Positions 34,360 to 42,221 of a stretch of 64,000 nt of DNA are shown one piece after another. Within the stretch, counting starts at the first letter, position 1, and each line of letters opens with the position of its first letter. Below the pieces are notes generated by a model. That model had not been told where the DNA came from, did no database searches, and saw only the letters and a list, made by a program, of their open reading frames with translations. Where the stretch lies: contig CAZWTH010000231.1 of the NCBI GenBank assembly GCA_964636715.1, positions 1 to 64,000 on the forward strand, in the 5' to 3' direction. A program made the translations under genes and the position numbers. The DNA comes from BOG-234 sp964636715 (lineage in GTDB: Bacteria > Acidobacteriota > Terriglobia > Bryobacterales > Bryobacteraceae).

Positions 34360-37300
34360 TCAGAATTCGAAGCGCGCTCCCAACTGGATCTGGCGCGCGG
34401 GAGCGGAACTGGTAATCGCCCCCAATGCGGGTGAATCGATCGAGGCTTGCGGAAGCCCGAAGTTGGTATGGTTCAAAGCGTTGAAAAACTCGCCCCGCAG
34501 TTGCAGCCGGCGCTTCGCTGCGTCCGGCGCGAGCGCGAACGAACGCGCAACGCCCAGATCGAGATTGACGCTGCCGGGCCCGCGCAGAATATCGCGGCCG
34601 GCGTTGCCCCACGCCTGCGGCGATGGAATCGCGAATGCCCGCGTATCGAACCACTTCGCAATCGACCGCTGGGCTTCTGGCAGGGCCCCGCTCGCCAGCC
34701 GATTCGGACGGCAATTGTTGCCTTCCGCATTCACATCGGCGCAATTCATCAGGACGCTGAACGGAGGCCCGGTTTCGGCGGTCAGGATGCCGCTCAACTG
34801 CCACCCCGCGGTCACGGCGCGCAGCGGGCGCCATCCGGTATGGCGAAACGGAATCTCCCAGACCGCATTCGCCACCAGAACCTCGGAGCGGTCGAAGCTC
34901 GAAAGCCCCCGGTCCAGTGCGGGATGCAGCGGATCCTGCGGATACTGCCCGCCGGACGCCACGTTGTCGGTCCCGTTGCTCTGATCGTCCAGCGACTTCG
35001 ACCAGGTCCATGAGCCAAGCATGTGGAACCCGTGCGTGAAGCGGCGCTCATAGCGGAGCTCGAGGCCGTGATAAATCGACTGCGCGGTATTCGAAAGCTC
35101 CCGGACTTCAGCGACCGCGGAGCCGTAGGGGCGGCGCGCCGCGGGAGCCGTTGCGCCCGGCTGCGCCGCGTTGATATTCGACGCCATCAGCAGGCGGTTG
35201 CCGGAGGCGCCCACGTACGAAATCGAAACCAGCGACGTCTTGCTCAGCGCCCGCTGAATTTCCAGACTCCACGTTCCGGAGAACGGATTGCGGCCATCGG
35301 GAACCAGGTACCGCTGATTGCCCGAAGGGGCCGTGACAGAAGGAGAAGCGAGCGGCGGCGGCCCCCCGCTGAGCCGCACCGTGGGGGAGGTAAACGGAAA
35401 AATCGTGGTATTGCCGACGTAGTAAAAAGGCGCGTTAAATTCGTTGGAGTTGAGAATGCCCGCGCCGCCATAAGGGTCGGTGTAGCTGAGGCCGAAGCCC
35501 GCCCGCACCACGGTGCTTGCCGCGTTCCCCGGCGACCACGCCAGCCCGATCCGCGGCGCGACATCGCCGAAGTCCGTGCGTACCAGCCGTTCGTCCGCAT
35601 CCTTCCCCGCGATTCGAATCGTGCCGGACGCCGGATCGAAATTCGAAAGCCGGTTATGCATCTCGCGCGGATACGGCATCACGTCGTAGCGAAGCCCCAG
35701 GTTGACCGTCAGCCGCGGCGTGAGCCGGATGTCATCCTGCGCGAAAAGACCGTATCGCCAGGAAAAAAGTCCGGCCATGCCAGGCGAGAACTGATCCTGC
35801 AGGATCTGATACGGAGCTCCGGTCAGAAAACTCGCATAGGCATTGCCGCCCGGCGTCCCCGTGAGCGTACTCGTTGTGAGATTCAGGAACGTGTAGAACC
35901 CGCGGCCATAGACGAGATATCCCGTGCTGCCGAGGCCGCGCTGATAGTCGATGCCCGCCCGGAATACGTGCCGCCCGCGCGCCCATGTGATCTTTTCCGT
36001 CAGATTCTCGTCCGTCGTCGCCAGCGAGAGGGGCGTCAGCAGGCTGTCTCCCACATCGAAAAGCCCTGCCACCGAGAGATTCGCGAGCCCCGAAGTCTGC
36101 GGACTGGTGTTGATGCCGGGAATCCGGAATTGCGCCGAAAGGTTCTGGCCGTAATCCTCCTGCGTCAGAAACGTCGTCTGCCGGTTGATTCCGATACGCA
36201 ACTCATGAAAGAGCGAAGGCGAGAACTGATAGATATTTCCAAGCGCCACATTCTGCAGACGCGCCCGCGTGATTCCTGCGCCCAGCAGCGACCCGCCGAG
36301 AGGCGGCCCGAACAACGAGGGCACATTGGCATCCGTGTTCTGAAAGGAATACCGCACAAAGACCGAATTCGCCTGGGTGAACTGATGGTCAATGCGCGTA
36401 TCGAACGACTGAACCGTGGAGGTGCTGACCCGCGTCACCGCATAGTTGTTGAAGGCCAGCGGTTGACCCGGCCCGCTGAACTGATTGGGAAGCGGCAACG
36501 CCTTGCTGATCGCCGCCGCCGCCGGATCGATCATGCTGGGCGGAATCACGTTCCCGGGAAAGGGGGAACGCGCCGGAAATGCGCTCAAGGGATCGTAGAT
36601 GGGCGCGGTCTGCGCTGAAAAATCGCCGCCCCGCTGCCCCTCTGTTGGCAGACTGGTGACCATCGGAGCCGAATTGTGGACCGGCGTCGCCTGGTAATCG
36701 GCGAAAAACAGAGTCCGGCCCCGCCGCAGCGGCCCGCCCAGCGAACCTCCGAACTGGTTGTAACGCAGCGGGTTTCGCGCCTGCCCGGTGGCGTTCGAAA
36801 AGAAATCGGCTGCGTCCAGCCGGTCGTTGCGCACGAATTCGAACAGCGATCCATGCCAGTCGTTTGTCCCCGATTTCGATTGCAGATTGATGACGGCGCC
36901 CGCCACATCCCCAAATTCCGCCGAATAGGCGCCCGATTGCACGGAAAACTCCTGCACCGCCTCGATCGGGATATTGAAACTGTTTCCCCGGCCCTGCGCC
37001 GAGGAGGTTACCGAAATCCCATCCGCCAGAAAGAGGTTGCCCTTGGTGCGCTGCCCGTAGACATTGACCGGATGCGGCGAACCGCTCTCGCCGGGCGCGC
37101 CGGGGTTCACGCCCCCGCTCAGCAGAATCAATTGCTGCCAGGCCCGGCCGTTCAGGGGCATCTCCGCTACCTGCTTCGCGCCGATCACCTGCGAAAGTTC
37201 CGCGCTCTCCACTCCCAGCATCTGCCCGGCCGCGGCCTCTACCTGCATCGATTCGCTCTGTTCCCCCACCTGCAGCCCAAAATCCACCCGGACTGTCTGA

Positions 37301-37596
37301 TTCACATCGAGCTGAACGGGTCCCGCCACCTCCGTCTGGAAGCCAGTCCGTTCCGCGCGCAGCGTCCACATCCCCGGAATCAGATCGGAGGAAACGTATA
37401 AACCCTGCCCGTTCGATTCCGCCGTTACGGTCAGACCGGTCGCCGCCGAATGAAATTCGACCCGGGCATGCGGAATCACCGCCCCGGTCACATCGCGAAT
37501 TTCGCCGCGGAACACTCCGCCCGTAGTCTGCGCCACCGCCGCGGCGGCCAGCAGGCCGGCCGCCGCCAGACGGAAGGGAATGACCAGGCGACACAT
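34360..37596 (-). CDS. Oar-like TonB-dependent receptor with carboxypeptidase-regulatory domain
   Basis: Outer-membrane receptor of 1078 residues. Signal peptide (MCRLVIPFRLAAAGLLAAAAVAQ), then a CarboxypepD_reg beta-sandwich (~22-105: GGVFRGEIRDVTGAVIPHAR), a plug (MPLNGRAWQQLILLSGGVNP, VNVYGQRTKGNLFLADGIS, QSGAYSAEFGDVAGAVINLQ) and a beta-barrel of ~750 residues ending QIQLGARFEF. The LPLNGR-type plug motif is characteristic of the large Acidobacteriota family. The substrate is unknown. ATG 37596 is taken as start because the signal peptide begins there. It is the first gene ahead of two histidine kinases, an unusual receptor-kinase grouping. Confidence 0.92.
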   Translation of the reverse strand: MCRLVIPFRLAAAGLLAAAAVAQTTGGVFRGEIRDVTGAVIPHARVEFHSAATGLTVTAESNGQGLYVSSDLIPGMWTLRAERTGFQTEVAGPVQLDVNQTVRVDFGLQVGEQSESMQVEAAAGQMLGVESAELSQVIGAKQVAEMPLNGRAWQQLILLSGGVNPGAPGESGSPHPVNVYGQRTKGNLFLADGISVTSSAQGRGNSFNIPIEAVQEFSVQSGAYSAEFGDVAGAVINLQSKSGTNDWHGSLFEFVRNDRLDAADFFSNATGQARNPLRYNQFGGSLGGPLRRGRTLFFADYQATPVHNSAPMVTSLPTEGQRGGDFSAQTAPIYDPLSAFPARSPFPGNVIPPSMIDPAAAAISKALPLPNQFSGPGQPLAFNNYAVTRVSTSTVQSFDTRIDHQFTQANSVFVRYSFQNTDANVPSLFGPPLGGSLLGAGITRARLQNVALGNIYQFSPSLFHELRIGINRQTTFLTQEDYGQNLSAQFRIPGINTSPQTSGLANLSVAGLFDVGDSLLTPLSLATTDENLTEKITWARGRHVFRAGIDYQRGLGSTGYLVYGRGFYTFLNLTTSTLTGTPGGNAYASFLTGAPYQILQDQFSPGMAGLFSWRYGLFAQDDIRLTPRLTVNLGLRYDVMPYPREMHNRLSNFDPASGTIRIAGKDADERLVRTDFGDVAPRIGLAWSPGNAASTVVRAGFGLSYTDPYGGAGILNSNEFNAPFYYVGNTTIFPFTSPTVRLSGGPPPLASPSVTAPSGNQRYLVPDGRNPFSGTWSLEIQRALSKTSLVSISYVGASGNRLLMASNINAAQPGATAPAARRPYGSAVAEVRELSNTAQSIYHGLELRYERRFTHGFHMLGSWTWSKSLDDQSNGTDNVASGGQYPQDPLHPALDRGLSSFDRSEVLVANAVWEIPFRHTGWRPLRAVTAGWQLSGILTAETGPPFSVLMNCADVNAEGNNCRPNRLASGALPEAQRSIAKWFDTRAFAIPSPQAWGNAGRDILRGPGSVNLDLGVARSFALAPDAAKRRLQLRGEFFNALNHTNFGLPQASIDSPALGAITSSAPARQIQLGARFEF

Positions 37597-37615
37597 GCGG
37601 TACTCGTCCGAATTG

Positions 37616-37643
37616 CGCACCCCCGGCAGGTTGCCGGGAGTGC
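37616..37643 (-). other. Hairpin in the leader of the TonB receptor gene
   Basis: A 12-bp stem with one mismatch (37617-37628 with 37632-37643, 3-nt loop) whose inner 7 bp (CCCGGCA with TGCCGGG) are perfect. It lies 20 bases before the receptor ATG on the minus strand and has no T-run, so it is not an intrinsic terminator. It may affect translation or mRNA stability. The rest of the 177-bp divergent gap to the peptidase shows no further clear motif. Confidence 0.4.
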
Positions 37644-37773
37644 GGCTAATAGCTCTATCGGCGTTCCGCACGGACAACTTTAGTCGCGCAAACAAGACCA
37701 GGTAAAATATCAGTATTCAGCCCGGAAGCAGTGGTAATATGACGTATAACCCTTCCGGTACTTCGGCGATAGA

Positions 37774-39798
37774 ATGTCCGATAATCCTCTTCTTTCCATT
37801 GAATTTGAGGTCCCTTTCGACCAGGTGCGCCCCGAGCACGTCGTTCCGGGAATCCGGCAGCTTCTCGCGGATTCTCAGGCGCGCATTGACGCCATCGCGG
37901 CGGACGAATCGGAGAGAACCTTCGCCAACACTATGCTGGCGCTCGAACAGGCGACCGAGCCCCTCGGCTACGCCATGGGTATTGTGCGCCATCTGGAAGC
38001 AGTGGCTACATCGCCCGCCCTGCGCGCCGCCTGGAACGAAGTCGAACCAGCAACCAGCGAATTCTTCTCCCGCATTCCTCTCCACGAAGGCCTCTGGAAG
38101 CAACTGCGCCGTTACGCCGAAACGAACGAAGCCAAATCGCTCACCGGGACGAAGAAGCGCTTCCTGACCAAGACGCTCGATTCCTTCCGCCGCAGCGGCG
38201 CGGAGCTGGACGCGGCCGGCAAGAACCGCCTCGCCGAAATCGACGTGGAATTGGCGAAATGCACGACAAAATTCGCCGAAAATGTTTTGGATTCCACCAA
38301 CTCATTTGAGCTGATTATCACGGACGAGTCGAAGCTCGAAGGCCTTCCCCCCAGCGCCCTCGCGGCGGCGCGCCAGAGCGCGGAGTCGAAAGGTCAGGCC
38401 GGCTGGAGGTTCACCCTCCAGGCGCCCAGCTATATCGCGGCTATCACTTATCTGGCGGATGCCGGCATCCGCGAACAGCTTTATCGCGCCCACATCGCGC
38501 GGGCCACGGAAGGCGAGCGCGACAATCGCCCCCTGATCGGCCGGGCTCTCGAACTACGTCGCGCGAAAGCTACCCTGCTGGGTTTCGGCGACTTCGCCGA
38601 TTTTGTCATCTACGACCGCATGGCCCACACCGGCGCGCGCGCCCAGGAATTCCTCGGCGATCTCGAGGCCCGCACCCAGCCCGCCTTCGAACGCGAGAAC
38701 GCCGCGCTCGAAGCTTTCGCCGGCCGCCGTCTGGAGCCCTGGGATATCGGTTACTACGCCGAGCTCCAGCGTCGCAAACTCTACGATTTCGACGAAGAGC
38801 AATTGCGCCCCTACTTCCCCGCCAAACGCGTGGTGAGCGGGATGTTCGGGATCGTCGAAAAGCTTTACGGCATCCAGGTGAAACGGCGCGAGGGCGTGCC
38901 GGTGTGGCATCCCGACGTCCGCTATTACGAAGTGCGCGACGCCGGCGGTCTCCTGCTTGGCGCCTTTTACGCCGACTGGTTCCCGCGCGAAACCAAGCGC
39001 GATGGCGCCTGGATGGACGGGTTCATCACCGGCGTGGATGCGCCGGATCGCTTCGAGCCGCACGTTGGGTGCGTTTGCGGGAATCTGACCCCGCCCCTCG
39101 GCGACAAGCCGGCTCTGCTCACGCACCGCGAAGTCGAAACGATTTTCCATGAGTTCGGGCACCTGCTGCATCACGTGCTGAGCCGCGTGGAAGTGAAGAG
39201 TCTGGCGGGCACGTCCGTCGCCTGGGATTTCGTCGAACTGCCGAGCCAGATCATGGAGAACTGGTGCTGGGAGCGCGAAGCGCTCGATATGTTCGCGCGG
39301 CACTACCTCACGGACGATCCTATTCCCGAAGACCTGTTCCGCAAGATGGTGGCGGCGCGAACGTACCGGAGCGCCAACGGTCAGATGCGGCAGCTCGGCT
39401 TCGGCGTGGTCGATCTCAAACTGCACCGCGAATACGATCCGGCGCGCGATGGCGACGTGTGCCGCTATGCGCGCAATATTCTTCAGGAATTCAACCCGGC
39501 CGAACTCCCGCGGGACTACTCCATGATCGCGGCGTTTACTCATCTCTTCGCGAGCCCGGTGGGATACGGCGCGGGCTACTACTCTTACAAGTGGGCCGAG
39601 GTCCTCGACGCCGACGCCTTCTCGCGCTTCCGAGTGGAGGGCATCTTCAGCCGCGAAGCGGGCGGCGCTTTCCGGGAGACGATTCTTTCGAAGGGCGACA
39701 GCGACGATCCGGCCGAACTCTACCGCCGCTTCATGGGCCGCGATCCGGATCCGAACGCGCTGCTGGTGCGCTCCGGTCTGCTGCCGGCCGCATCCTGA
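37774..39798 (+). CDS. M3-family metallopeptidase (oligopeptidase A / Dcp-like)
   Basis: Cytosolic zinc oligopeptidase of 674 residues. The thermolysin-like site HEFGH lies at 459-463 in VETIFHEFGHLLHHVL, with the third ligand Glu in DFVELPSQIMENWCWE about 25 residues later; GYGAGYYSYKWAEVLDADAF near 590 is the M3 substrate loop. There is no signal peptide. It should degrade short peptides, such as signal-peptide remnants, as OpdA does. The start at 37774 gives the usual N-terminus (NPLLSIEFEVPFDQVRPEHV), although no strong RBS is visible. The small ATPase follows after 23 bp. Confidence 0.93.
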   Translation: MSDNPLLSIEFEVPFDQVRPEHVVPGIRQLLADSQARIDAIAADESERTFANTMLALEQATEPLGYAMGIVRHLEAVATSPALRAAWNEVEPATSEFFSRIPLHEGLWKQLRRYAETNEAKSLTGTKKRFLTKTLDSFRRSGAELDAAGKNRLAEIDVELAKCTTKFAENVLDSTNSFELIITDESKLEGLPPSALAAARQSAESKGQAGWRFTLQAPSYIAAITYLADAGIREQLYRAHIARATEGERDNRPLIGRALELRRAKATLLGFGDFADFVIYDRMAHTGARAQEFLGDLEARTQPAFERENAALEAFAGRRLEPWDIGYYAELQRRKLYDFDEEQLRPYFPAKRVVSGMFGIVEKLYGIQVKRREGVPVWHPDVRYYEVRDAGGLLLGAFYADWFPRETKRDGAWMDGFITGVDAPDRFEPHVGCVCGNLTPPLGDKPALLTHREVETIFHEFGHLLHHVLSRVEVKSLAGTSVAWDFVELPSQIMENWCWEREALDMFARHYLTDDPIPEDLFRKMVAARTYRSANGQMRQLGFGVVDLKLHREYDPARDGDVCRYARNILQEFNPAELPRDYSMIAAFTHLFASPVGYGAGYYSYKWAEVLDADAFSRFRVEGIFSREAGGAFRETILSKGDSDDPAELYRRFMGRDPDPNALLVRSGLLPAAS

Positions 39799-39821
39799 TT
39801 CATTGCTATCCTGAGGGTGCG

Positions 39822-40421
39822 ATGTTTCTGAAAATCCTGTCGCACCCGGTTTTCGCCAATCTCAACTTCCACATGCCGATGGTGGTGGATCTTTCGCATC
39901 CGCTGATCATGCTGACGGGCGATAACGGGTCGGGCAAGTCCACGCTTCTGCATTCGATTCAATATGCGCTGAAAGGCGAGCGAGCCGAAGGCTATATCTA
40001 CCGGCTCGACCGCGGCGACGTCAAGCCCGGCAGCGTATTTCTCTTCGACGCCGAGCAGCATAATCCGCGCATGCAGCTCGAAGTGTTTCGCGACCAGCCG
40101 GAGATGCTGGAATTTCTGCAGCTGGCCAGTCACGGCCAGGTGATGCTCGCCATGTTCCGGACGAATTTTCCGTCGCTCGAATCGGGCACTACTCTGCTGC
40201 TCGATGAGCCGGAGATGGCGCTCTCGGTTTCCAACCAGCGCCGCATTCTCAAAATGCTGCACGAGCTGGTGGATCAGCGCGGCTTCCGTATCATCTGCGC
40301 GACGCATTCGCCGGTCCTGATCGAAGATCCGTCCACCTACGTGATCAACCTCGATAACCACATCAACCGCAACGTCCCGCTCGAATCGTTCGGGGTCGAA
40401 GGGGCCAGCACCATTCAGTAG
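39822..40421 (+). CDS. Small AAA/ABC-type ATPase (COG3910-like)
   Basis: Cytosolic ATPase of 199 residues, unusually short for its class. The P-loop is GDNGSGKST (~34-42), the Q-loop region is SIQYALKGERA, an ABC-signature-like SHGQVMLAMF lies near 105, Walker B is LLLDEPEMALS (~125-136), and the switch His is ICATHSPVLI (~160). This is the compact RecF/SbcC-like ATPase grouped under COG3910, whose role is unknown. The start at 39822 is the only one giving the N-terminus before the P-loop. Its final 82 bp, including the stop codon, recur at 42086-42167, so the adjacent insert has kept the gene whole. Confidence 0.88.
   Translation: MFLKILSHPVFANLNFHMPMVVDLSHPLIMLTGDNGSGKSTLLHSIQYALKGERAEGYIYRLDRGDVKPGSVFLFDAEQHNPRMQLEVFRDQPEMLEFLQLASHGQVMLAMFRTNFPSLESGTTLLLDEPEMALSVSNQRRILKMLHELVDQRGFRIICATHSPVLIEDPSTYVINLDNHINRNVPLESFGVEGASTIQ
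40340..40421 (+). repeat. Left 82-bp direct repeat (3' end of the ATPase gene)
   Basis: The last 27 codons of the ATPase gene. They match 42086-42167 at 81 of 82 positions; the single difference is G at 40403 against C at 42149, silent for the encoded Glu-Gly-Ala run in this frame. Sequence similarity stops abruptly on both sides. This copy is joined to the ATPase body. Confidence 0.97.
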
Positions 40422-40446
40422 TGAGGACTGGTACGATACAAGTTCC

Positions 40447-41100
40447 ATGAGTCTGGAGGCAGAGGTGGCGGCGGTGAATGCAGCGGGATTCGAGATAGCC
40501 AACTCAAATGCCGGGAAGGCCGTGGATGTATATTTCTCGGCCGATGTCGAGACGGACGGCCCAATTCCGGGACCATACTCCATTCTCTCTTTTGCTCTTG
40601 TCTACGCAGGCTCGTTTGACGGTGAACAATTTGTGAAGCCAGATCGCGAACCCATTGTCTTTTATCGGGAGCTGAGACCGATATCAGCAAATTTTGAGCC
40701 GGAAGCGCTGCGAGTCAACGGCCTCGACAGGGAAAGATTACTGCGGGAGGGTGTTTCGCCGGAAGATGCGATGACCGAGGCCGCTCACTGGATCAAGCAG
40801 AGAGCTGGGGCTGGCCGTCCCGTACTAGTCGCCTATCCACTCAGTTTCGATTGGTCGTGGCTGTATTGGTATTTCGTGAAGTTTTCCGCAAGCGGGTCTC
40901 CGTTTGACTACTCGCGGTGCTTCGATATTAAAACCGCAGTGGCGGTCAAGGCGCGAATACCGATTTCCAATGCGGGCAGGTCCCGGTTGATCCCCTCACT
41001 ACAGAGCTATCGAGTCCACACTCACCACGCCGTTGAAGATGCAATTGAGCAGGCGGAAATTTTCGCAAACGTTTTCGAATGGGGAGGAATCGGTGGGTGA
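40447..41100 (+). CDS. DEDDh-type 3'-5' exonuclease
   Basis: Predicted 3'-5' exonuclease (217 residues from ATG 40447) acting on DNA or RNA ends with two metals. DEDDh residues are recognisable: Asp33 and Glu35 in YFSADVETDGP (Exo I), Asp135 in AYPLSFDWSWLYWYF (Exo II), and His193 with Asp198 in HTHHAVEDAIEQA (Exo III, H-x4-D). The N-terminal ~25 residues look non-conserved; GTG 40465, preceded by GGAGG, is a plausible alternative start. No other domain is present. It overlaps the nucleotidyltransferase gene by 8 nt, so the two proteins are made together. It lies inside the repeat-flanked insert and is of lower GC than its surroundings. Confidence 0.8.
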   Translation: MSLEAEVAAVNAAGFEIANSNAGKAVDVYFSADVETDGPIPGPYSILSFALVYAGSFDGEQFVKPDREPIVFYRELRPISANFEPEALRVNGLDRERLLREGVSPEDAMTEAAHWIKQRAGAGRPVLVAYPLSFDWSWLYWYFVKFSASGSPFDYSRCFDIKTAVAVKARIPISNAGRSRLIPSLQSYRVHTHHAVEDAIEQAEIFANVFEWGGIGG

Positions 41101-42082
41101 ACTTTTGGCCGCCCGCCGCAATGAGACCAATCTTCGCCTTGCGGAAATGCAGAAACGGCTCGCCGCAGCGGAAAAGCTTGTTAGCGGAAAGGCCTGCGTT
41201 TATGCGACGGGCTCATTTGGCCGCGGGGAAGCGAGCAGGTTCAGCGACCTGGATCTATTCATTGTTGGTGGTTCCGAGCAGATTGGTGGCAGACGCCTGC
41301 TTTCGAGGCTCGACGAAATTTGCGTGAAGGCCGACCTTGTCGAAGTCACTCGGGACCTGAAGATTCCGGAGTTCTCGGGAGACGGCGAGTACCTGGAGCA
41401 CTACACTGTTGGGGAACTTATTAGAGCACTGGGGACGCCGGAGGATGATTCGAGCAATGCCTTCACCGCTCGCCTTCTTCTGCTGCTCGAGAGCCAGCCG
41501 CTGGTGGGGGCAGAAAGCTATAGGGCACTGACATCCGAGGTCATCGCCGCCTACTGGCGCGATTACGAGAATCACAGGAACGAGTTCATGCCGGCTTACC
41601 TGGCGAACGACATCCTGCGCCTGTGGCGTACTTTCTGTGTCAATTACGAGGCGCGCACATCCTCCGATCCGCCCCCTAAAAAGGCAAAGAGAAAACTGAA
41701 GAACTATAAGCTCAAACACAGCAGATTGTTGACCTGTTATTCAGCGCTGCTGTATTTGCTCGCGGTCTACTCCAGAAACAAAACCGTTCACCCGGAAGAT
41801 GCGGTCGCAATGATTCAAATGACTCCAACGCAACGGCTGGAATGGCTGATGACGCAGGAATGTTTGTCCGAAGCGAGGGAGACGGTGGCGGCGGTCATCG
41901 AGCGATACGAGCAATTCCTGCGGCAGACGGAAATGCCGGAAGAAGATCTCGTGAAACAATTCATGGAAAGGGATACCGCCAGAAAATTCATGGCGTCCGC
42001 CCCTGCATTTGGAGATTTGGTCTACTCCCTGTTATCAAGGCTCGGTGGTAACGGACGCTTCTTCCGTCTTCTTGTTGTCTAG
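41093..42082 (+). CDS. Nucleotidyltransferase-domain protein
   Basis: Protein of 329 residues with a pol-beta-type nucleotidyltransferase fold: ATGSFGRGEASRFSDLDLFIV (residues ~38-58) gives GS, the helix-capping RG, Ser51 and metal-binding Asp52 and Asp54, and Asp81 in VKADLVEV is a likely third carboxylate. The remaining ~240 residues are mostly helical, with NDILRLWRTFCVNYEA and a Lys-rich KKAKRKLKNYKLK run that could bind nucleic acid; no clear HEPN R-x4-6-H motif was found. The GTG start at 41093 is set by GGGGAGGA 5 bases upstream. The substrate (tRNA, protein or small molecule) is unknown. Paired with the exonuclease, it may modify what that enzyme degrades, an inference. Confidence 0.8.
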   Translation: MGELLAARRNETNLRLAEMQKRLAAAEKLVSGKACVYATGSFGRGEASRFSDLDLFIVGGSEQIGGRRLLSRLDEICVKADLVEVTRDLKIPEFSGDGEYLEHYTVGELIRALGTPEDDSSNAFTARLLLLLESQPLVGAESYRALTSEVIAAYWRDYENHRNEFMPAYLANDILRLWRTFCVNYEARTSSDPPPKKAKRKLKNYKLKHSRLLTCYSALLYLLAVYSRNKTVHPEDAVAMIQMTPTQRLEWLMTQECLSEARETVAAVIERYEQFLRQTEMPEEDLVKQFMERDTARKFMASAPAFGDLVYSLLSRLGGNGRFFRLLVV

Positions 42083-42085
42083 AGC

Positions 42086-42167
42086 CGTGATCAACCTCGA
42101 TAACCACATCAACCGCAACGTCCCGCTCGAATCGTTCGGGGTCGAAGGCGCCAGCACCATTCAGTAG
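42086..42167 (+). repeat. Right 82-bp direct repeat
   Basis: Second copy of the ATPase 3' end, beginning 4 bases after the nucleotidyltransferase stop codon and ending with the same TAG. It is not attached to an ATPase body and so is an untranslated remnant. The sequence after it (CCACTCCC) is probably the ancestral flank of the ATPase gene. The offset between copies is 1,746 bp. Confidence 0.97.
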
Positions 42168-42221
42168 CCACTCCCTTGCGCGCTGCCTTCCCTGGCGATA
42201 GCATGACTAGCGAGGGCTTTC

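Larger units (their letters stand above)
40422..42085 (+). mobile_element. Insert of 1,664 bp between direct repeats
   Basis: Segment bounded by the two 82-bp repeats and almost filled by two genes (25 bp before the first, 3 bp after the second). Three sampled 60-base lines inside it gave 57%, 50% and 42% GC, against 65% for a sampled line in the neighbouring peptidase. No integrase, transposase or terminal inverted repeat is visible. The arrangement is that of an element integrated at a gene end that regenerates the target, or of a single-crossover integration of a circle carrying the 82-bp segment; mobilisation would have to be in trans. Confidence 0.7.

Noticed and set aside
35023..36618. 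Plus-strand open frame of 531 codons over the TonB receptor
   Set aside because: Antisense shadow with an Arg-rich product; the receptor on the minus strand is unambiguous.
40422..42085. Insertion sequence or integron cassette
   Set aside because: No transposase or integrase, no terminal inverted repeats, no short target duplication, and no attC-like fold was visible at the ends.
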